Shown here: piece after piece, positions 59,996-64,000 of the stretch
Layout of the letters: every line of letters starts with the position of its first letter
How positions within the stretch are numbered: position 1 is the first letter of the stretch
Origin: Pseudomonas sp. 14P_8.1_Bac3
GTDB taxonomy: Bacteria > Pseudomonadota > Gammaproteobacteria > Pseudomonadales > Pseudomonadaceae
Assembly (NCBI RefSeq): GCF_025466085.1
Contig: NZ_JANLOD010000074.1
Location: 124,001-188,000 of the forward strand
DNA length: 64,000 nt
Direction of reading: 5' to 3'
The notes under the pieces: model-generated
The model's database searches: none
Told to the model about the DNA's origin: nothing
The model's input: only the letters and a program-made list of their open reading frames with translations
Position numbers and translations under genes: made by a program

Positions 59996-60993
59996 AAGCG
60001 CGGCGCCGGCACTTGATCGAGTAGCTGACGCAACACCTGGTCGACCTCCAGCCCTTCGATATCCAGCTCCGGCGCAATCCGCACCCGATGGCGCAACACC
60101 GCCAGCGCACAGCCTTTGATGTCATCCGGAATCACGAACTCGCCACCACGCAACAAGGCCCGGGCCCGTGCGCAGCGTACCAGCGCGATAGACGCCCGAG
60201 GGCCGGCGCCGAGGGTCAGGCCGGGCCAGGTGCGGGTGGCGCGGGCCAGGCGTACCGCGTAGTCGAGGACCTGATCGTCCAGCGGCAGATCGCTGGCGAT
60301 GCGCTGCAAGGCCAGCACATCCTTGGCCTGCAACACGGTGCGCAGCGGCTGCACGTCGAGCATGTCGGCCCGGGTCGAACGGCTGACCTGCCGCACCATG
60401 TCCAACTCTTGCTCTGCATCGGGGTAGTCCATGCGCACCTTGAGCATGAAGCGGTCGAGCTCGGCTTCCGGCAGGGGATAAGTGCCTTCCTGTTCGATGG
60501 GGTTTTGCGTGGCGAGCACCATGAACGGCTGCGCGATGGGCAGCGCTCGGCCTTCAAGGGTGACCTGGCGTTCCTGCATGGCTTCGAGCAGCGCCGCCTG
60601 GGTTTTCGCCGGGGCGCGGTTGATTTCGTCGGCCAGCAACAGGTGGGTGAACAGCGGCCCTTTGCGCAGTTTGAATTGCTCGGTCTGCAAGTCGTACACC
60701 GCGTGCCCGGTGACGTCGCTGGGCATCAGGTCCGGGGTGAACTGGATGCGTGCGAACTCACCGCCGAAGCAGCGGGCGAGGGCGCGCACCAATAAGGTTT
60801 TGCCGAGTCCCGGCACACCTTCGAGCAGCACGTGGCCGCCGGCGATCAGCGCGGTGAGCACATCGTTGATCACCGTGTCCTGGCCGATCACGGCTTTTTG
60901 CAGTTCGGCCCTGATCGCCTGGGACAGCTGGCTGGCGCGCTGGCGTTGCTGCTCGGCGTGGCTCGGTGCGCCGGGCTCGATCTCTTCACTCAT
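59992..60993 (-). CDS. MoxR-family AAA+ ATPase
   Basis: A 333-residue cytoplasmic ATPase. Walker A EGVPGLGKT (residues about 58-66), Walker B LLLADEINRA and sensor-type FMVLATQNPIEQEGTYPLPEAELDRF are intact. MoxR proteins act as chaperones that assemble or activate protein complexes with vWA-type partners. It is flanked by the DUF4350 and DUF58 genes with ATGA overlaps on both sides. Confidence 0.93.
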   Translation of the reverse strand: MSEEIEPGAPSHAEQQRQRASQLSQAIRAELQKAVIGQDTVINDVLTALIAGGHVLLEGVPGLGKTLLVRALARCFGGEFARIQFTPDLMPSDVTGHAVYDLQTEQFKLRKGPLFTHLLLADEINRAPAKTQAALLEAMQERQVTLEGRALPIAQPFMVLATQNPIEQEGTYPLPEAELDRFMLKVRMDYPDAEQELDMVRQVSRSTRADMLDVQPLRTVLQAKDVLALQRIASDLPLDDQVLDYAVRLARATRTWPGLTLGAGPRASIALVRCARARALLRGGEFVIPDDIKGCALAVLRHRVRIAPELDIEGLEVDQVLRQLLDQVPAPRL

Positions 60994-62153
60994 ATGGCAT
61001 TCCTCAAGGATTGCAGGTGGGCGACCTGACGGCTGAATTCAACGCTGGACAGCCGTTGCTTGGGTCGCGGGCCCATGGCCTGACTGATAGCACGTGTGGG
61101 GTGGCCGGTCAGGCGTGCGAGCACCAGCCATTGTTCGGCAACGCCGAGTTGATCAAAACCGGGATGACGGCGTCGCACTCGCCGCAAAATGTCTTGCTGC
61201 AAGGCTTGCAGCAGGCTGGCTTGCCCGGTGCGGCGCCACATGAAATCGGCGCTGGCACGCAGGTGCTCCTGAAGCTGTCGACGGGCGCTCGGCGCCGGCG
61301 CAATCAATGGCCCCTGACGCACGCCGACATGCCAGAGACCCAGCAGGATCAGGGCAACGAGGGCGACCAACGCCTGGGGGAAATACCGCAGCAACAACGT
61401 CAGCAGGTTGTCGTGATCGGTGTTGAACAGCAGGGTCACGTTCGTGTCGGCACTCAGATACCAGAGCAGCCAGGCGTTGTCGTACTGATCGATGGCCGGG
61501 TTTTTCCACAGGTCGGCATCAGTGACCACGATGATCGAACCAAGCCCATGGTTCAGCTGCATCATGTGCGTGGCCTTGCCGCTATTGGCCCAGGCTTGTG
61601 CCAGGTTCTTTGGGTCTTCGAGGTGGAAGGCGGTATCGAAGGTGGCGTAAGCCGGCGCGTTTTCGTCCTCGAGATAGAGCTTGGTCAGGTTGGGGTAAGG
61701 GTCCTTTCCCGCATCCGGCGGCAAGTCCTTGAGGTCCTGACTCAGTAACTGGTGGATCTGCACCCGGTCGAGCAGCAGGTCATGGCTCTGACCGAGTTTT
61801 TCATCCCAGATGGATTCGGCGACAAACAGCAGGCGTCCACCGGCACGGGTCCAGTTCAGCAGTTGATCGATCTGGCGCGGGGTCATGCCGGAGCGGTCGC
61901 CGAGCAATAGCAGGCTGTGTTGCCGCGGTTCCAGGGTGGGCAGGACATCGAGGCCGTTGGCGTGGCTGACACTCAGGCCTTGCTTGCGCAGGAAGTGTTC
62001 AGCGGCCAGGTACGGGTTGGCCTGGGCTTCCGGCGAAGGGCCGTGATCGATCTCCGCCGAATATGGCGTCGCCTTGCTGTACAGATAAAAACTCAGTGCG
62101 CCGAGCAGCACCGCAATGCACGCGCCGGCGACGAGCCATAACCGCCGGTTCAA
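60990..62153 (-). CDS. DUF4350 domain membrane protein
   Basis: A 387-residue protein with an N-terminal transmembrane helix (about 4-26), an extracytoplasmic Rossmann-like DUF4350 domain (LLLLGDRSGMTPRQIDQLLNWTRAGGRLLFVAES in parts), a second transmembrane helix (about 255-275) and a short C-terminal cytoplasmic part. It overlaps the DUF4129 gene upstream and MoxR gene downstream by ATGA. Role: structural or assembly factor of the MoxR system, inferred. Confidence 0.85.
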   Translation of the reverse strand: MNRRLWLVAGACIAVLLGALSFYLYSKATPYSAEIDHGPSPEAQANPYLAAEHFLRKQGLSVSHANGLDVLPTLEPRQHSLLLLGDRSGMTPRQIDQLLNWTRAGGRLLFVAESIWDEKLGQSHDLLLDRVQIHQLLSQDLKDLPPDAGKDPYPNLTKLYLEDENAPAYATFDTAFHLEDPKNLAQAWANSGKATHMMQLNHGLGSIIVVTDADLWKNPAIDQYDNAWLLWYLSADTNVTLLFNTDHDNLLTLLLRYFPQALVALVALILLGLWHVGVRQGPLIAPAPSARRQLQEHLRASADFMWRRTGQASLLQALQQDILRRVRRRHPGFDQLGVAEQWLVLARLTGHPTRAISQAMGPRPKQRLSSVEFSRQVAHLQSLRNAI

Positions 62154-63694
62154 CGCGCCGCTCCCGGACCGAACAGGGTTCGCCAGCGGTCACACAACTC
62201 CTGCTGCAAATGTGCGGGGGGCAACCGATGCCCATAGGCCATGTTTTGCCAGTGTCCGGTCAGGTTTTTGCTGAAGGCCAGCAACTCGGGTTGTTGCAAC
62301 TGTTCGACGCGCTGTAGCACCTGGCCTTCTGTGTCGGCGGGTTTCAACGCCATGTTGTAATCGTGCAGCAAGTGGCTGAGCAGGGCGCGATAGAGCAGAC
62401 CGAGGGCCTCGCGGGGGTTGGATTGCCAGAGGTTTTCGGCGCTGGCGGCGATATCGGCGGGCAGGGTTTCTCGGTTGAGGTCCAGACCGAAGGCCTGTTG
62501 CGGCACCGGCCGCCCGAGCTTGGCTTTCCGCGCAGGTCGACGGCTGACGAACGCCTGCAACCAGTCACGGTAACGCCAGAGCAGCAGACCGATCGCACCG
62601 ATCACCGCGCCCCACAGCAGCACTTCAATCACGCTCGCCAAGGCGCCGAAGCGTTGCTTCTCCAGCAGCCTGAGCAGGGCCTTCAGCCAGTCGGGTTCCT
62701 TGTCATCGTCCGCGGTTTCGCGCTTGGGTTTTTCCTCGCCAAAACGATAGCGGGTGACCGTTTCCTTGTTCTTGAACGGCGGCTGATCGAGGATCGCCTT
62801 GATGCTGTTCCGGGACGCCTGGCTGGTCAGCGGCTGCTCCAGCAGCCGCTGGCTGTCGGGAGAAACAGTGGGCTCGGCAGCCCAGACGTTTTGCCCGGTC
62901 GGCATCAGCGAAAACGCCGTCAGCAGCAGGGTGATGGCGACGCTGCTCAGACGCTGGCGCAGGCGGCGGAATACCAGTTCGATGTCCCAGGCTTCCAGCA
63001 CCGTGCGCCGGTTCAGGTAAAGGCTGAAACCGCAGGCCACGTAGATCGGTTCCCATACCAGCAGCACCAGCATGTAAAACCCATTGGTCAGGTGTTCCAG
63101 CCAGCGCCATTCGTGGGTGGCGGCGGACAACAACGTCTGCCAGCCCCAATCGCGTTCGACCTGCTGCGGCAGCAGCAGATAGAACAGCACCATCAGGCCA
63201 ATCCACAAGGCGCTTTCCAGATGTGCGCCGATGATCGTCAGCCATCGCGCGGCGCCGCCGCCACGTTGTACCAGCACCGCCAGGCGCTGTTGGCGTGCCT
63301 GGCCACTCAAACCTTCAAGTTGCACCACCGGCATGAGGAAGCTGCGACTCAAGCTCAAGCGTCGCCAGGTCAGGCTGGCCAGCAATTGTGGCTTTAATAA
63401 CCGTGGCCATTGGCGCAGTGCCTGTGTCAGTGTCGGCGTTTCACCGAACATGGCTTTGGACAGGATGTACAGTGGCAGGCGCTCGAACGCCGGTTTCAGC
63501 CACCAGAGGATGAGCACGACGAGTGAGGGCGAATCCCACAACAGCACGGTGAGCAGCGCAAACAGCGGCAGGGTCACGACGGCCCAACTGCTCATCAGCA
63601 GGCGGCGGTGGCGCTGGCTCAGCAATACGCCCAGGTCCATGGCTTCCCAGGTGTTGCGCGGGCGGATCACCACGGTTGCGTCACTCAGGCGCAT
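62150..63694 (-). CDS. DUF4129 domain membrane protein
   Basis: A 514-residue protein with an N-terminal membrane region (several helices, about residues 30-260), a soluble extracytoplasmic part, one more helix (about 352-375) and a C-terminal DUF4129 domain (NPREALGLLYRALLSHLLHDYNMALKPADTEGQVLQRV in parts). DUF4129 is common in MoxR-linked operons. It overlaps the SpoIIM-like gene by 14 bp. Function unknown. Confidence 0.85.
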   Translation of the reverse strand: MRLSDATVVIRPRNTWEAMDLGVLLSQRHRRLLMSSWAVVTLPLFALLTVLLWDSPSLVVLILWWLKPAFERLPLYILSKAMFGETPTLTQALRQWPRLLKPQLLASLTWRRLSLSRSFLMPVVQLEGLSGQARQQRLAVLVQRGGGAARWLTIIGAHLESALWIGLMVLFYLLLPQQVERDWGWQTLLSAATHEWRWLEHLTNGFYMLVLLVWEPIYVACGFSLYLNRRTVLEAWDIELVFRRLRQRLSSVAITLLLTAFSLMPTGQNVWAAEPTVSPDSQRLLEQPLTSQASRNSIKAILDQPPFKNKETVTRYRFGEEKPKRETADDDKEPDWLKALLRLLEKQRFGALASVIEVLLWGAVIGAIGLLLWRYRDWLQAFVSRRPARKAKLGRPVPQQAFGLDLNRETLPADIAASAENLWQSNPREALGLLYRALLSHLLHDYNMALKPADTEGQVLQRVEQLQQPELLAFSKNLTGHWQNMAYGHRLPPAHLQQELCDRWRTLFGPGAAR

Positions 63695-64000
63695 GACGGG
63701 TCCTTCCGGCCAACAGCAGGTACATCGCCACCAGGCACCACAGCGCTGCGCCGACCAGATACTTGGTCAGCGGCGCGGGGCTGGTCATTGATGACCAGTA
63801 AGCTTCGATAAACGCGGCAATCAACAGAAACAGCATGACCCCGCAAATCAGTAGCACGCTCTTGCGCGCAGCGATGCGCAAGGCCTCGGCGCGGGGCAGT
63901 CGACCCGGTGCGATCAGTGCCCAGCCCAGTTGCAGGCCAGCGGCACCCGCGAGGGCAATCGCGCTGAGCTCGAAGGCTCCATGGCCGATCACGAACGACC
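63681..64000 (-). CDS. Stage II sporulation protein M-like (SpoIIM/DUF95) membrane protein, start outside the window
   Basis: C-terminal part only, about 106 residues. The segment FVIGHGAFELSAIALAGAAGLQLGWALIAPG (in parts) is typical of SpoIIM family proteins, followed by two more hydrophobic helices. Bacteria that do not sporulate use such proteins in MoxR-linked operons. The frame stays open to position 64000, so the gene is cut by the window edge; it is the first visible gene of the five-gene operon. Confidence 0.85.
   Translation of the reverse strand, partial: SFVIGHGAFELSAIALAGAAGLQLGWALIAPGRLPRAEALRIAARKSVLLICGVMLFLLIAAFIEAYWSSMTSPAPLTKYLVGAALWCLVAMYLLLAGRTRHAPE

Noticed and set aside
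1..64000. tRNA, rRNA, insertion sequences, integrase or attachment sites
   Set aside because: I saw no cloverleaf-like sequence, no transposase or integrase and no long direct repeats at the edges of the accessory region.

Overview
The window reads as chromosome from a Pseudomonas of the fluorescens group. It is GC-rich and densely coding, and the gene order of two long stretches matches what I recall of the P. aeruginosa PAO1 chromosome. The intergenic gaps carry many REP-type palindromes (15 inverted pairs and 4 single copies seen), which is typical of fluorescens-group genomes. I see no tRNA or rRNA gene, insertion sequence, phage gene or CRISPR array.

Block 1 (1-25.2 kb) follows PA4381-PA4361 as I remember it. 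It holds the 3' part of the sensor kinase gene colS, then a three-gene operon (methyltransferase, InaA/WapQ-type LPS kinase, small exported protein) with a ColR-type box in front. Next come the mexVW efflux genes and a periplasmic cluster of DUF1513 protein, imelysin-like lipoprotein, di-haem DUF1111 lipoprotein and imelysin IcmP. These are followed by the c-di-GMP phosphodiesterase bifA, sodB, the argO-type exporter, an ACT-domain protein, argP and an NAD-dependent epimerase. This block is interrupted by a 4.25 kb gene for a DUF6543/dermonecrotic-toxin-like protein, inserted between the di-haem gene and icmP.

Block 2 (25.2-50.2 kb) is accessory metabolism and transport. It contains a Cache-domain periplasmic protein, an EmrB-type MFS exporter, pobA/pobR (4-hydroxybenzoate), a LysR gene facing an aberrant metallo-beta-lactamase-fold protein plus an NAD(P)-binding protein, and a LysR-flanked cluster for a guanidino-type compound (2-ketoarginine decarboxylase, aldehyde dehydrogenase, polyamine-type ABC transporter). 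It also holds an AraC regulator with an ABM monooxygenase facing it, a flavin reductase-like protein, a four-repeat DUF347 membrane protein, and a DctB/DctD-like two-component system. Downstream of that system is a KgtP-like dicarboxylate transporter whose upstream region has a clear sigma-54 promoter and paired upstream dyads.

Block 3 (50.2-64 kb) follows PA4333-PA4322: class I fumarase, sadC diguanylate cyclase, ferredoxin reductase, enoyl-CoA hydratase, pykA, a small TPR-like lipoprotein, a PilZ protein behind a strikingly structured leader, a small DUF6124-like protein, and a five-gene MoxR/DUF58/DUF4350/DUF4129/SpoIIM operon that runs off the right edge.

The best leads are the large toxin-like insertion, the structured leader before the pilZ gene, the 98-bp cruciform-capable element in the bifA-sodB gap, the sigma-54 control region of the KgtP-like gene, and a REP pair whose two arms share the same extra segment. 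Family assignments and synteny come from reading the proteins and from memory; no searches were run.
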